A program made the translations under genes and the position numbers. A stretch of 64,000 nucleotides of DNA from Microlunatus capsulatus (GTDB lineage: Bacteria; Actinomycetota; Actinomycetes; Propionibacteriales; Propionibacteriaceae), in NCBI RefSeq assembly GCF_017876495.1, contig NZ_JAGIOB010000001.1, positions 2,108,001-2,172,000 on the forward strand. Direction: 5' to 3'. Positions 38,432 to 47,976 of the stretch are shown here, in pieces. The notes beneath the pieces were generated by a model. It searched no databases. It was not told the DNA's origin and saw only the letters and a list, made by a program, of their open reading frames with translations. The number at the start of each line of letters is the position of its first letter. Position 1 is the stretch's first letter.

Positions 38432-40076
38432 AGCGCGTGCGGTGCTCCCGGTAGTAGCGGATCAGGGCCTGGGTGGAGGGGTCCTGGGCGCTGAGGGCCT
38501 CCTCGTCGCCGCCGACGGCGGGGGTGACCTGCTGGGCCAGCTGCTTGCCCAGCTCGACACCCCACTGGTCGAAGCTGTCGATGCCCCAGACGACGCCCTG
38601 GACGAAGGTGATGTGCTCGTAGAGCGCGATCAGCTGGCCGACCACCGACGGGGTCAGGGCCGGGGCCATGATCGACGTCGTCGGCCGGTTCCCGGTGAAG
38701 ACCCGGGCCGGGACGATCTCCTCGGCCGTGCCCTCCGCCCGCACCTGGTCGGCCGTCTTGCCGAAGGCCAGGGCCGCGGTCTGGGCGAAGAAGTTGGCCA
38801 GGAACAGCTCGTGGACATCGGCGTCGCCGTCGGTCAGCGGGTGCGCGGGGTTCGCGACGGCGATGAAGTCGGCGGGGATGACCCGGGTGCCCTGGTGGAT
38901 CAGCTGGTAGAAGGCGTGCTGGCCGTTGGTGCCGGGCTCGCCCCAGAAGACCTCGCCGGTGTCGGTGGTGACCGGGCTGCCGTCGTAGCGGACGCCCTTG
39001 CCGTTGGACTCCATCGTCAGCTGCTGCAGGTAGGCCGGGAACCGGTGCAGGTACTGCGCGTAGGGCAGCACGGCGTGGGTCTGGGCGCCGAAGAAGTTGT
39101 CGTACCAGACGTTGAGCAGGCCCATCAGCAGCGGCACGTTGCGCGCCGGCTCGGCGGTCGTGAAGTGCTCGTCGACCGCGTGGAAGCCGGCCAGGAAGTC
39201 GGCGAAGTTCTCCGGCCCGATGGCGACGGCGACGGCGACGCCGATGGCGGAGTCGACGGAGTAGCGCCCGCCCACCCAGTCCCAGAAGCCGAAGGCGTTG
39301 TCGGGGTCGATGCCGAAGTCGGCCACCTTGTCGAGCGCGGTCGAGACGGCGACGAAATGCTTCGCCACCGCGCCCTCGGCGTTCCCGACGCCGTCCAGCA
39401 GCCAGGCCCGGGCCAGCCGCGCGTTGGTCAGCGTCTCCAGCGTGGTGAAGGTCTTCGAGGCGACGATGAACAGCGTCGTCTCGGGGTCGAGGTCCTTCGT
39501 GGCCTCGGCGACGTCGGTCGGGTCGATGTTGGACACGAAGCGGCACTCGAGGCCGTCCTGCACGTAGGGCTTGAGCGCCTCGTAGACCATCACCGGGCCG
39601 AGGTCGGAGCCGCCGATGCCGATGTTGACGACCGTGGCGATCCGCTTGCCGGTCACGCCGGTCCAGGACCCGCTGCGGACCGCCTCGGCGAAGGCGTAGA
39701 CCTTGTCGAGCACCTCGTGCACCTGGGGCACGACGTCGGTGCCCTCGACCACGAGGGAGTCCGAGCGCGGGCGGCGCAGCGCCGTGTGCAGCACGGAGCG
39801 GTTCTCGGTGACGTTGATCCGCTCCCCCGCGAACATGGCCGCGCGGCGCTCGGCCACCCCGACCTGCTCGGCGAGCTCCAGCAGCCGGGCCAGCACCTCG
39901 TCGTCGACGAGGTTCTTGGAGAGGTCGACGTGCAGGTCGCCCGCGTCGAGGGTGTACCGCTCGGCGCGGCCGGGGTCGGCGTCGAACCAGCCGCGCAGGT
40001 CGGGGGTGAACCCGGCCTTCAGCTCGGTGAGCGCGGACCAGGCCGCGGTGGTGGTGGCGTCGACAGGACTGGTCAT
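38430..40076 (-). CDS. pgi: glucose-6-phosphate isomerase
   Basis: The 548-residue enzyme interconverts glucose-6-phosphate and fructose-6-phosphate. Motifs include [19 protein letters not shown], the signature [37 protein letters not shown], and the catalytic Glu/His region [18 protein letters not shown]. The family length is about 550. ATG 40076 begins [20 protein letters not shown] box (40121-40126 on the minus strand) about 45 nt upstream is the likely minus-10. It connects PpgK-derived glucose-6-phosphate to glycolysis and phosphoketolase. Confidence 0.96.
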   Translation of the reverse strand: MTSPVDATTTAAWSALTELKAGFTPDLRGWFDADPGRAERYTLDAGDLHVDLSKNLVDDEVLARLLELAEQVGVAERRAAMFAGERINVTENRSVLHTALRRPRSDSLVVEGTDVVPQVHEVLDKVYAFAEAVRSGSWTGVTGKRIATVVNIGIGGSDLGPVMVYEALKPYVQDGLECRFVSNIDPTDVAEATKDLDPETTLFIVASKTFTTLETLTNARLARAWLLDGVGNAEGAVAKHFVAVSTALDKVADFGIDPDNAFGFWDWVGGRYSVDSAIGVAVAVAIGPENFADFLAGFHAVDEHFTTAEPARNVPLLMGLLNVWYDNFFGAQTHAVLPYAQYLHRFPAYLQQLTMESNGKGVRYDGSPVTTDTGEVFWGEPGTNGQHAFYQLIHQGTRVIPADFIAVANPAHPLTDGDADVHELFLANFFAQTAALAFGKTADQVRAEGTAEEIVPARVFTGNRPTTSIMAPALTPSVVGQLIALYEHITFVQGVVWGIDSFDQWGVELGKQLAQQVTPAVGGDEEALSAQDPSTQALIRYYREHRTR

Positions 40077-40169
40077 GGGTGCGGCTCCGGGGCTGGCGTG
40101 GTGGCGTCTCTTCCTCCCGCACCCTAGCGACGGCGCGCGGCGGGGTGCCGGGCGGTGGCGGCTGCGGGC

Positions 40170-40175
40170 TAGGTT
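40170..40175 (+). promoter_or_regulatory. minus-10 box of a leaderless promoter (dgt)
   Basis: TAGGTT ends 6 nt before the GTG at 40182, so the transcript probably begins with the GTG start codon. Confidence 0.5.
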
Positions 40176-40181
40176 GGCGAC

Positions 40182-41702
40182 GTGGATCCCCGGCTGGAGC
40201 GGGCGCGACCCGAGAGCACGAGCCCCTACGCGCCCGGGGAGTCGGAGTTCCGCTCCGACCTGGAGCGGATCCGGTTCGCCCACGCCTTCTCCCGGCTCGC
40301 CGAGGTCACGCAGGTGGTGGCGGCGAACGCGACCAGCGGGGTCGTGCACAACCGGCTCACCCACAGCATCAAGGTGACCGCGGTGGCCCGCGCCATCGCC
40401 GTCCGGCTGCTGCGCACCGAGGACCGCGACCTGCTGCGCCGCCTCGGCGGGCTCGACCACGTCGTCGTCCAGGCGGCGGCGAACGCCCACGACCTCGGCC
40501 ACCCGCCCTTCGGCCACCTCGGCGAGCGAGCGCTGGACCGGCTGGCCCGCGACCGCTTCGGCCTGGTCGACGGGTTCGAGGGCAACGCGCAGACGTTCCG
40601 GATCCTGTCCGAGCTGGAGGTGCACGGCCCGGGCGACGAGGGCCTCAACCTGACGGCGGCCACCCGGGCGGCGGTGCTCAAGTACCCGTGGGCCCGCTTC
40701 CACCACCCCGACCCGCACCCGACGACCTGGGACGAGCCGCCGCGCGGGGCGGGCCACGGCGGCGCCGGGTCCGGCGCCGCCAAGTTCTCCTGCTACCTCA
40801 TCGACCTGCCCGAGATGCAGCAGGCGCTCGCCGCCTTCCCGGGGCTGCCGCCGGGCCGGCAGACGCTCGAGTGCTCGGTCATGGACCTCGCCGACGACAT
40901 CGCCTACTCCCTGCACGACGTCGAGGACTTCCACCGCTCCGGGGTCCTGCAGTTCTCCCCCGTGTCCGGGGAGTTCCGCTCGTGGGTGGACGACCGGGCC
41001 GCGCTGGCGGCGATGGACGTCCGCACCCTCGCCGCCGCGGGCCGCCAGCCCGGCGCCGGCCTGGAGCGGCTGCGCCGGCGGCTGCGGACCCGGGAGGCCT
41101 GGGTGTTCGACGAGCAGACCTTCGTCGACGCGATCACCACCGTCGGGGAGGAGTTCGTGGACGGCGTGCTGGCCACGCCCTACGACGGCTCGATGGCCGG
41201 GGACCGGGCCATCTCGGGCTTCGTCTCCCGCTGGATCGACCACCTCATCGGCTCGGTGGCCGTCGACCCGGACCCGCCGGTCCGCTCGGGCTACGTCTCG
41301 ATGAGCGCGCCCGCCTGGCACCAGGTGTCGGTGCTCAAGTTCGTCAACAGCTACTTCATCCTCGACCGGCCCGACCTCGCCATGTTCCAGCGCGGCCAGG
41401 AGCGGACGATCACCCACCTCGTCGAGGGGTTCGACGACTGGCTCTCCGACCGCGGCGACGCCGCCCGCGCGCCGCGCCGGCTGCTGGACCTCGTCAACGC
41501 CGCCACCTACGGCTACGAGCGGATCGCGGCCACCCACCCGGAGTGGCTGGATGGCCGGACCGGGGACGCCGAGCTGGCCCGGATGGGCCGCGGCCGGGGC
41601 ATCGTCGACTTCGTCAGCAGCCTCACCGACGCCCAGGCCGTCGCCTTCGCCGCCACCCTGACGGGCACCAGCAGCCTGCTCTGGACCAACGGCGCGCTCT
41701 GA
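40182..41702 (+). CDS. dgt: deoxyguanosinetriphosphate triphosphohydrolase-like protein
   Basis: The 506-residue HD-domain enzyme hydrolyses dNTPs to deoxynucleosides and triphosphate. Metal-binding residues are visible in [32 protein letters not shown] (HD motif) and the later [17 protein letters not shown]. It contains the family's [12 protein letters not shown] and ends [18 protein letters not shown]. In actinobacteria this gene often neighbours dnaG; that is not the case in this window. Together with dcd it points to active control of dNTP pools, which is functional inference only. Confidence 0.92.
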   Translation: MDPRLERARPESTSPYAPGESEFRSDLERIRFAHAFSRLAEVTQVVAANATSGVVHNRLTHSIKVTAVARAIAVRLLRTEDRDLLRRLGGLDHVVVQAAANAHDLGHPPFGHLGERALDRLARDRFGLVDGFEGNAQTFRILSELEVHGPGDEGLNLTAATRAAVLKYPWARFHHPDPHPTTWDEPPRGAGHGGAGSGAAKFSCYLIDLPEMQQALAAFPGLPPGRQTLECSVMDLADDIAYSLHDVEDFHRSGVLQFSPVSGEFRSWVDDRAALAAMDVRTLAAAGRQPGAGLERLRRRLRTREAWVFDEQTFVDAITTVGEEFVDGVLATPYDGSMAGDRAISGFVSRWIDHLIGSVAVDPDPPVRSGYVSMSAPAWHQVSVLKFVNSYFILDRPDLAMFQRGQERTITHLVEGFDDWLSDRGDAARAPRRLLDLVNAATYGYERIAATHPEWLDGRTGDAELARMGRGRGIVDFVSSLTDAQAVAFAATLTGTSSLLWTNGAL

Positions 41703-41754
41703 GCCGGCCGCACTCGTCCCCGCCCTGACCAGGGGCGTCGGGGACACTGGGGGC

Positions 41755-42531
41755 ATGCCCGTCTCCGACCGCACCCGCACCGTCGCCGTCGCCGTCACCG
41801 CGCTGGCCCAGGCCGTCATCGGCCTCGGCTCCCAGTTCGTCGTGGACGCCGGCTCCAGCACGGGGGCCATCTCCGACGCGAACCGGTCGCCGGTGACGCC
41901 GGCGGGCTACGCCTTCTCCATCTGGGGCCTCATCTACCTGGCCTGCCTGGTGCTCGCGGTCTACCAGGCGCTGCCCGCGCAGCGCGAGCGCGCGGTGCAC
42001 CGGCGGACGGGCTGGTGGCTGGTGGCCGCCTTCACCGCGGCGTCGGTCTGGGTCCCGGTCTTCGCCACCCGCACCCTGTGGCTGGCCCAGGTCGTCATCC
42101 TCGTGCTGCTGGCCTCGCTGGTGGTGGCCGTCCGGCGCTCGGTGCGCAGCGGCCCCGCCGCCGACCGCGTCGAGCAGTTCGCGTTCCGGCTGCCGGTCAC
42201 CCTCTACCTCGGCTGGGTGACCCTGGCCACCGTCGCCGGCTTCGGCACCACGGCCCGCTCGCTGGGCCTGCCGGAGAGCGGGGTGGCCGTCACGCTGTTC
42301 TCGCTGCTCCTCGTGCTGGCCGCCACCGTCTTCTCGGTGGTGGTGGTCGGGCGGTTCGCCGCCCTCGCGGCCTTCACCTTCACCGCGGGCTGGGCGCTGG
42401 TGGCCATCGTGGTCGCCAGCTCCTCCGTCGTCGTGCAGGTGGCCGCCGTGCTCGCGCTGCTGGCCATCGTCGCGGTCCTGGTGATCCGCACCGGCCGCAG
42501 CCCGCACAAGGCCACCCTGCTGCTGGGCTGA
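41755..42531 (+). CDS. TspO/MBR-related multi-pass membrane protein
   Basis: The 258-residue protein has about seven hydrophobic helices. It contains a segment typical of TspO-related 'tryptophan-rich sensory' proteins ([27 protein letters not shown]). It is longer than classical five-helix TspO (about 160 residues). GACACT, a weak minus-10 box, ends 6 nt before the ATG. The stop is 4 nt from the start of a membrane peptidase gene, so the two probably form an operon. Ligand and role are unknown. Confidence 0.75.
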   Translation: MPVSDRTRTVAVAVTALAQAVIGLGSQFVVDAGSSTGAISDANRSPVTPAGYAFSIWGLIYLACLVLAVYQALPAQRERAVHRRTGWWLVAAFTAASVWVPVFATRTLWLAQVVILVLLASLVVAVRRSVRSGPAADRVEQFAFRLPVTLYLGWVTLATVAGFGTTARSLGLPESGVAVTLFSLLLVLAATVFSVVVVGRFAALAAFTFTAGWALVAIVVASSSVVVQVAAVLALLAIVAVLVIRTGRSPHKATLLLG

Positions 42532-42535
42532 GCCG

Positions 42536-43288
42536 GTGGAGCTGCTCGCCGAGGTCTGGCGGCGCGCCACCGCCGACCAGCCGCCCCCCACCCCGGGAGT
42601 GGTGCTGGGTGCGGCGCTCGCCGCCCTGGTGCTGGTCGTCCACCCGCTGCTGTGGCGGGCCACCCGCGTGCTGGTGACGATCACCCACGAGGGCGGGCAC
42701 GCCGTCGCCGCCGTGCTGGCCGGCCGTCGCCTGCAGGCCATCCGGGTGCACTCCGACACCTCCGGGCTGACGGTCTCCCGGGGACGGCCGAGCGGCCCCG
42801 GGATGGTGGCCATGCTGCTCGCCGGCTACCTGGGTCCGGCCGTGGTGGGGCTGGGCGCCGTCGGCCTGCTGCTGGCCGGGCACGCCCTGGGCCTGCTCTG
42901 GCTGGTGACGCTGCTGCTCGCCGCGATGCTGCTGCAGATCCGCAACCTCTACGGGTTCGTCGTGGTGCTCGGCGTCGCCGCCGGCGTGCTGGCGCTGAGC
43001 TGGTACGGCTCGGCCGCGCTGCAGACGGCGGTCGCGACGCTGCTGACCTGGTTGCTGCTGGTCGCCGCGCCCAAGCCCGTCGTCGAGCTGGCCCGCCAGC
43101 ACCGGGCGGGCCGGGCCGGGCACTCCGACGCCGGCCAGCTGGCCCGGTTGACCCGGCTGCCGGCCGGGTTGTGGATCGGGGTCTTCGGGCTTCTCAGCGT
43201 CGCGGGCCTCGCCGTCGGCGCGGCGCTGTTGGTGCCCGCGCTGGTCGACCTGGGCCGGTCGCTGGCCGGCGTGCTCACCGCGCCCTGA
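42536..43288 (+). CDS. M50B-family membrane metallopeptidase
   Basis: The 250-residue intramembrane zinc protease-like protein has the HExxH motif as HEGGH in VTITHEGGHAVAAVLAGRRL, followed by several helices and a probable third-ligand region in the hydrophobic C-terminal half. The GTG start lies 4 nt after the TspO-like gene stop. No regulated substrate (such as an anti-sigma factor) is encoded next to it. A shared hairpin terminator follows at 43303-43330. Confidence 0.8.
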   Translation: MELLAEVWRRATADQPPPTPGVVLGAALAALVLVVHPLLWRATRVLVTITHEGGHAVAAVLAGRRLQAIRVHSDTSGLTVSRGRPSGPGMVAMLLAGYLGPAVVGLGAVGLLLAGHALGLLWLVTLLLAAMLLQIRNLYGFVVVLGVAAGVLALSWYGSAALQTAVATLLTWLLLVAAPKPVVELARQHRAGRAGHSDAGQLARLTRLPAGLWIGVFGLLSVAGLAVGAALLVPALVDLGRSLAGVLTAP

Positions 43289-43302
43289 CCCGGGCAGCAG
43301 AA

Positions 43303-43330
43303 AGGCTCCCGTCCGTGAGGACGGGAGCCT
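43303..43330. terminator. bidirectional hairpin terminator
   Basis: A perfect 12-bp stem (AGGCTCCCGTCC with GGACGGGAGCCT) and loop GTGA lies between the convergent peptidase gene and a small minus-strand gene. On the minus strand it is followed by TTTCTG, giving a short T run. Confidence 0.75.
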
Positions 43331-43357
43331 GCAGGTGCGTCGTGCGCGGGGTGGGGA

Positions 43358-43513
43358 TCAGACGCGCGGGCCGAAGCCGTTGCCGCGCTGGGCCACCATG
43401 ATGAGCTCGTCACGCATGGCGGGCGTGGCGGCGTTGCTGATCGCACGGGCCAGCTCGCGGCGGGTGCGGTTGATCTCACGGTGGCTCTGGATGGCCTGCG
43501 CGAGGCGAGACAT
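43358..43513 (-). CDS. small conserved-looking basic protein (51 residues)
   Basis: A short gene encodes MSRLAQAIQSHREINRTRRE, continuing LARAISNAATPAMRDELIMVAQRGNGFGPRV. It is amphipathic, helical and basic at the N-terminus, with high use of GC-rich third positions. It has GAAGGGAAG 6-9 nt before the ATG at 43513, a clear terminator (43303-43330), and an AT-rich promoter region upstream (43545-43585). I do not know its function. Its codon bias and clean expression signals support it as a real gene. Confidence 0.7.
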   Translation of the reverse strand: MSRLAQAIQSHREINRTRRELARAISNAATPAMRDELIMVAQRGNGFGPRV

Positions 43514-43696
43514 GTGGTGCTTCCCTTCGGTGGTGGTGCTGTGATGCTTAGAAGTCGAACCCTTCGATTTCGAAGCTATCGTAGCAACGCCACCGTTCCC
43601 CCTCCTATTCCACCAGCCCGCGCGGGGCCCCGGACGTGCGACGACCGCCGGCGCCGGAGGGCGCGGGCGGTCGTGGGGTGGTGCGCGGGACGAGGG

Positions 43697-44155
43697 TCAG
43701 GCGGCCTGGCCGAAACGGCGGTCGGTGACCCGCACGCCGACCCGCTCGAGCTCGGCCTCGACGCGGAGCCGCTCGATCTCGCGCTCCATGCCGACGCACT
43801 CGGTGCCGAGGTCGTGGTGCACCTCGAGCATGTCGCAGGTCTGGGCGAGCAGCCGGTCGTAGGCCAGCCGGGTGCCGAGCTGCTGGGTGGCCGAGCGGCT
43901 CTCGTCTGCCCCGACGACGACCCGCAGCCGTCGCAGGTCGGCGATCACCTGCTCCAGCGGGAGGCCCTGCTGCTCGCGGAGGGCCTTGACGGCCTGCCGG
44001 TGCTCGCGGCGGACGGCGCGGCGCTCGCGCCAGGCGCTCATGCTCTCGTCCCAGCGCCCGGCGAGGAGGTCGTAGCAGAGCACGCAGAGGATGGGGACGA
44101 GGACCATCACGGTCACGGCGACAGCGCCGAGCACCATCTGGTACGAGTCCACCAT
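43697..44155 (-). CDS. unknown single-pass membrane protein with coiled-coil cytoplasmic part
   Basis: The 152-residue protein has one N-terminal transmembrane helix (about 5-30; MVLGAVAVTVMVLVPILCVLCYDLL) followed by a long charged helical region (about 35-145) typical of coiled coils. No named domain is recognised. The ATG at 44155 is preceded by TAAGGT ending 6 nt upstream (leaderless pattern). Upstream of its neighbour at 43513 the DNA is AT-rich; 43514-43696 otherwise holds only that promoter region. Confidence 0.65.
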   Translation of the reverse strand: MVDSYQMVLGAVAVTVMVLVPILCVLCYDLLAGRWDESMSAWRERRAVRREHRQAVKALREQQGLPLEQVIADLRRLRVVVGADESRSATQQLGTRLAYDRLLAQTCDMLEVHHDLGTECVGMEREIERLRVEAELERVGVRVTDRRFGQAA

Positions 44156-44217
44156 GAACAAACCTTAGGTCGCGCTCAGAGCGTCCACAAGTTCGTGCGC
44201 GACCGACCTGCGGTGAT

Positions 44218-45270
44218 CTACCCCGCAGCGTTGCCGTAGACGGTCACGTGCACGTGGTCGTAGTGGTTCGCCGAGGGCGATCCGCGGTCGGACATGCTCC
44301 GCCAGCCCTCGCCGCTGCGCTGCACGGTCCAGATCCGCTGGGCGAAGATGACCTCGCTCACACCGAGCTGCTGCGCGTTCGCGCGCACCCAGCCGGCGAT
44401 CTCCTGGCCGAGGCCGTTGCTGGAGACCATGGCGTCCAGCGCGCGGCCGGAGGGGTGCTCGGGCAGCGAGTCGGCGCGGACGCCGCCGTAGGAGGTGACA
44501 GCCGGGAAGCGGGCGCAGATCGCGCGGTGCACCTTGACGGCGTCGGGGGTCAGCCCGGACTCGACCGAGGAGCCGCCGGCACAGGTGCCGCCCGAGACCC
44601 CGGCGGAACCGGAGGACTTCGTGGACGAGGGCGACGAGGACTTCTTCGCCGCGGGGGGCTTCGGCTTGGACTCGACGAGGTACTGCTTCTTCACCCAGCC
44701 GCCGTCGCCGCGGTAGGCGACGTACTGCCAGGCCCCGCGCACGGTCCCGGTCACGGAGACCTTGGCGCCGGACTTCAGCACGGTGATGAGGTCGGAGTCG
44801 GCGTCGGCCTGCTCGCGGACGTTGAGGTCAACGCGGGTGTACTCGGTGTCGACCACGGCGAGCGAGGGCAGGTCGACCTCCGGCAGCGTCCCGACGCCCT
44901 CTGCCTTCTTCTGGGCCTTCTTGTCGGCGGCCTTCTTCTTCTCCGCCGCGGCCTTCTCCTGGTCGGCGGCCTTCTTCTCGGCCGCCGCCTGGTCAGCGGC
45001 GGCCGCGGCGCTCAGCGCCGGGCGGTCGACGCCGCTGCGGCTGGTGCCCTGCTCGCGGGTGAGCGCCGGGGCCGTCGTCGACGGCGCGGCGCTGGGAGCG
45101 CTGGCGCTCGAGGCGGCGGTGGGGCCGCTCAGCGGAGCGGTCGTCGCGCCGGTCGCGGCCGCCACCACCCCGGTGGTGGCGAGGCCGGCGAGGAGGCCGG
45201 GGACGGCCAACCGGGCCACCCGCTGCCGCCACGGCGCCTGCAGCGCCCGACGTGGGCGTGGTCGTTCCAC
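44218..45270 (-). CDS. secreted SH3b-domain cell-wall protein with ARB_07466-like C-terminal domain
   Basis: The 350-residue exported protein has an N-terminal signal anchor (about 18-42). A low-complexity Ala/Ser/Pro and Ala/Lys-rich segment follows (about 45-125; AAAEKKAADQEKAAAEKKKA). Next come a bacterial SH3 domain (about 140-200; LNVREQADADSDLITVLKSGAKVSVTG) and a C-terminal domain (about 235-350) with GRALDAMVSSNGLG, EVIFAQRIWTVQR and NHYDHVHVTVYG. The His/Asp pattern HPSGRALD...HYDHVHV suggests a metal-dependent peptidoglycan-active fold, but that is not proven. GTG 45270 follows GGAGGA. A TAGACT box about 75-90 nt upstream may be the promoter. Confidence 0.8.
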   Translation of the reverse strand: MERPRPRRALQAPWRQRVARLAVPGLLAGLATTGVVAAATGATTAPLSGPTAASSASAPSAAPSTTAPALTREQGTSRSGVDRPALSAAAAADQAAAEKKAADQEKAAAEKKKAADKKAQKKAEGVGTLPEVDLPSLAVVDTEYTRVDLNVREQADADSDLITVLKSGAKVSVTGTVRGAWQYVAYRGDGGWVKKQYLVESKPKPPAAKKSSSPSSTKSSGSAGVSGGTCAGGSSVESGLTPDAVKVHRAICARFPAVTSYGGVRADSLPEHPSGRALDAMVSSNGLGQEIAGWVRANAQQLGVSEVIFAQRIWTVQRSGEGWRSMSDRGSPSANHYDHVHVTVYGNAAG

Positions 45271-45468
45271 GAGTCCTCCGCTCCCCCGAGCCTGATGCCC
45301 TGCTGTCCGGCACCACGGTGCGCCGAGATCGAATCGTTATCTACCGGCGGGGAGTCTAGGCAGGGCGAGCCCCTCCTGGCCAATCGGCAGGGAGTTGGCA
45401 GGATTCCTCCGCACCACGGCAGAGCAGCCACTCCCCGGGTCCGACCGACCCCCGCCAGGGTGAGGTCC

Positions 45469-45633
45469 ATGACCGGGTTCCTGCTCCTGCTGCTGCTCCT
45501 CACCGCCCTCGTGCTCGCCCTCGAGGTGCGCCACCGCCGCGCCGACGAGGCGCTGCAGCGGCGGGTCCGCGCGGCCGCCGGTCCGGGTGAGCGGCCGTGG
45601 TGGCCGCCCGGCCCGGTGGTGCGGCGCTCCTGA
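45469..45633 (+). CDS. small single-pass membrane protein (54 residues)
   Basis: The sequence begins MTGFLLLLLLLTALVLALEV and continues with a basic, Trp/Pro-containing tail (RHRRADEALQRRV, GERPWWPPGPVVRRS). It has one N-terminal helix and a short cytoplasmic tail. GAGGT lies directly upstream. It is divergent from the SH3b gene, and the 198 nt between them (45271-45468) hold both promoters but no recognisable riboswitch. The function is unknown. Confidence 0.55.
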   Translation: MTGFLLLLLLLTALVLALEVRHRRADEALQRRVRAAAGPGERPWWPPGPVVRRS

Positions 45634-45698
45634 CCCGGACCGCCCGCCGGGGCGTGGCTAGGGTGAGCCGCACACCCCCACCCACGAAGGGAACGGCC

Positions 45699-47087
45699 AT
45701 GACGGCAGCAGCGGCGGAGCGCACGGACGCCGACACCTCCACCTCCTACGCGGCGATCGTCATCGGCGCCGGCCAGGCCGGACCGGGCGTCGCCGCGGCT
45801 CTCGCGGCGCACGGCCGGGTCGCCCTCGTGGAGATGGAGCGCGTCGGCGGGACCTGCCTCAACCACGGGTGCAAGCCGACCAAGGCGCTGCGGGCCAGCG
45901 CCGTCGTCGCGCACCAGGCCCGGCGGGCCGCCGAGTACGGCGTGCACACCGGTGAGGTGACGGTGGACTTCGGCTTCGCCATCGACCGGGTGCACAAGAT
46001 CATCGAGGAGGAGGTCGACGGCCTCCAGGACTACATCGAGGGCGTGGAGGGCCTGGAGCTGGTGCACGGCCGCGCCACCCTGACCACCGACCCGAGCGGG
46101 GCCGAGCACGTCGTCACCGTCGACGGCCGCCGGCTGACGAGCAGCCAGGTCTACCTCAACGTGGGCGCCCGCGCCTCAGTGCCGCCGATGCCGGGTCTCG
46201 ACACCGTCGACGTCCTCACCGAGGTGGAGCTGCTGAACCTGACCGCGCTGCCCGAGCACCTGGTGGTCATCGGCGGGGGCTACCTCGGCTGCGAGTTCGG
46301 CCAGATGTTCCGGCGCTTCGGCTCGGAGGTGACGATCGTCGCGGGCAGCGGGATCGGGGGCCACGAGGACCCCGACATCGGCGAGATCCTCACCCGCACC
46401 TTCACCGACGAGGGCATCCGCGTGGTGGAGCAGCGGACCGAGCGGTTCGCCCCCGCCGACGGCGGCGTCGAGGTGACGCTGGCCGACGGCAGCACCGTCA
46501 CCGGCAGCCACCTGCTGGTGGCCGTCGGCCGGCGCTCCAACTCCGACCTGCTGGGCGAGCACGGCATCGAGACCGACGACCACGGCTTCTTCGTCACCGA
46601 CGGACGCTTCCAGACCTCGGTCCCCGGCGTCTGGGCGCTGGGCGACGTCAACGGCCGCGGCGCCTGGACCCACACCTCCTACCAGGACGGCCAGATCATG
46701 ATGGAGCCCTCCCGCTCGGTCGACGGCCGCGTCACCACCTACGCGATGTTCACCGACCCGCCGCTGGGCCGCGTCGGGATGAACGACGCGCAGGCCCGCG
46801 AGTCCGGCCGCCGGGTGCTCAAGGCCGAGGTGCCGATGGCGCGGGTCAGCCGGGCGCGGCTGGAGAGCGAGACCACCGGCGTCATGCGGATCCTCGTCGA
46901 CGCCGACAGCGAGGAGGTGCTGGGCGCCACGATCCTGGGGCTGCAGGCCGACGACGTGATCCAGGTGGTCGGCACGGCCATCCAGGCCGGCGTCCGGTAC
47001 CCCGTGCTGCGCGACGCCCTGCCGATCCACCCGACCGTCGCCGAATACATCCCCTCGATCCTGACCTCGCTGCAGCCGCTCGACTGA
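45699..47087 (+). CDS. pyridine nucleotide-disulfide oxidoreductase (mercuric reductase/Lpd-like)
   Basis: The 462-residue FAD enzyme has an N-terminal Rossmann motif VIGAGQAGPGVAAALA, redox-active disulfide GGTCLNHGCKPTK (C53, C58), NAD(P) motif VVIGGGYLGCEFGQMF, FAD motif VWALGDVNGRG, and the C-terminal dimer-interface motif with HPTVAEYIPSIL. It lacks the heavy-metal domain and the terminal Cys pair of true MerA and is not beside 2-oxoacid dehydrogenase genes, so the substrate is unknown. ATG 45699 follows AAGGGA. A TAGGGT box about 35 nt upstream is a plausible promoter element. Confidence 0.85.
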   Translation: MTAAAAERTDADTSTSYAAIVIGAGQAGPGVAAALAAHGRVALVEMERVGGTCLNHGCKPTKALRASAVVAHQARRAAEYGVHTGEVTVDFGFAIDRVHKIIEEEVDGLQDYIEGVEGLELVHGRATLTTDPSGAEHVVTVDGRRLTSSQVYLNVGARASVPPMPGLDTVDVLTEVELLNLTALPEHLVVIGGGYLGCEFGQMFRRFGSEVTIVAGSGIGGHEDPDIGEILTRTFTDEGIRVVEQRTERFAPADGGVEVTLADGSTVTGSHLLVAVGRRSNSDLLGEHGIETDDHGFFVTDGRFQTSVPGVWALGDVNGRGAWTHTSYQDGQIMMEPSRSVDGRVTTYAMFTDPPLGRVGMNDAQARESGRRVLKAEVPMARVSRARLESETTGVMRILVDADSEEVLGATILGLQADDVIQVVGTAIQAGVRYPVLRDALPIHPTVAEYIPSILTSLQPLD

Positions 47088-47094
47088 CGGTCGC

Positions 47095-47976
47095 TCAGGC
47101 CAGGGCGTCGACGAGGCGGGCGCAGCGGACCGGGTCCTCGGTGAGGCCGTGCTCCAGGCCCCACAGCCAGTGGTCGACGGCGCGGACGACCGTCCAGCCG
47201 GCGGCCTGGTCGGGGTCGAGGCCCGCGGCGTCGGCCACCAGCCGGAGCACCCGGCGCAGGTCGGCGGCGCTCGGGGCGTCGTCGGCGCGGGTCCACAGCG
47301 GCTCGGCAAGCGCGACGGCCGGGTCGCCGACCAGCGGCTTCGGGTCGACGGCCCGCCACCCACCCGCGCCGTCGGCCAGCACATTGCCGCCGTGCAGGTC
47401 CCCGTGCACGAGCAGCCCGGCGTCGGTCGGCAGGGTCGCCGCGAGCTCGCGGGCCCGGGCCAGCGCCCGGGCCGGGACCGGTCCGCCGAGAGCCGTGTCC
47501 CGCGCCGCGACCCCCGCGACGAAGGCCGCGGCGGAGGCGGCCAGCGTCGGCAGGCCGGGCGGGGCGGGCACGGAGAGCTCGGCCAGCAGCCGGCCGGTGA
47601 CCACGGCGGCCCGCTCCACCGGCAGGTCGCGCAGCGTCCGGTGCGGGTCCAGCCGCTCGAGCAGCAGGGCGTCGCCCGCCGGGTCGACGGCGACCAGCCG
47701 CACCGCCCCCCGGCCGTCCCAGGCCCGCAGCGCCGCCACCTCGGCGTCCTGCCCCGGCTCGGGCCAGCGGACGCGCAGCGCCAGCCGCTCCTCCCCGCGC
47801 CGCACCAGCACCACCAGCGCGAGCGCCCCGGCCAGCGGCGGGGTGTCCTCGACGACGAGGTCCCAGGCGGCGCAGAGCGCGGCGACCCGCGCCGGCAGCC
47901 CGTCCAGCCAGCGCCGGCCGACGTCGCCGCTCTGCCCGGTCCGCCAGCGCACCAGCGCGGGGGGCACGGTGATCAC
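47095..47976 (-). CDS. APH-fold kinase, streptomycin 6-kinase/hydroxyurea phosphotransferase family
   Basis: The 293-residue protein carries the family's catalytic loop HGDLHGGNVLADGAGGWRAVDPKPLVGDPAVALA, including HGDxxxxN and the Asp of the metal loop (VDPKP). The family includes streptomycin 6-phosphotransferases, but chromosomal copies are widespread and the natural substrate is usually unknown. The GTG start overlaps the stop of the upstream mpg-like gene (GTGA at 47973-47976), indicating co-translation with a DNA glycosylase. Resistance should not be assumed. Confidence 0.85.
   Translation of the reverse strand: MITVPPALVRWRTGQSGDVGRRWLDGLPARVAALCAAWDLVVEDTPPLAGALALVVLVRRGEERLALRVRWPEPGQDAEVAALRAWDGRGAVRLVAVDPAGDALLLERLDPHRTLRDLPVERAAVVTGRLLAELSVPAPPGLPTLAASAAAFVAGVAARDTALGGPVPARALARARELAATLPTDAGLLVHGDLHGGNVLADGAGGWRAVDPKPLVGDPAVALAEPLWTRADDAPSAADLRRVLRLVADAAGLDPDQAAGWTVVRAVDHWLWGLEHGLTEDPVRCARLVDALA

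Noticed and set aside
45271-45468. c-di-AMP (ydaO) riboswitch upstream of the SH3b cell-wall gene
   Set aside because: Such genes often carry one in actinobacteria, but I could not find the conserved ydaO core in this 198-nt region on the minus strand.
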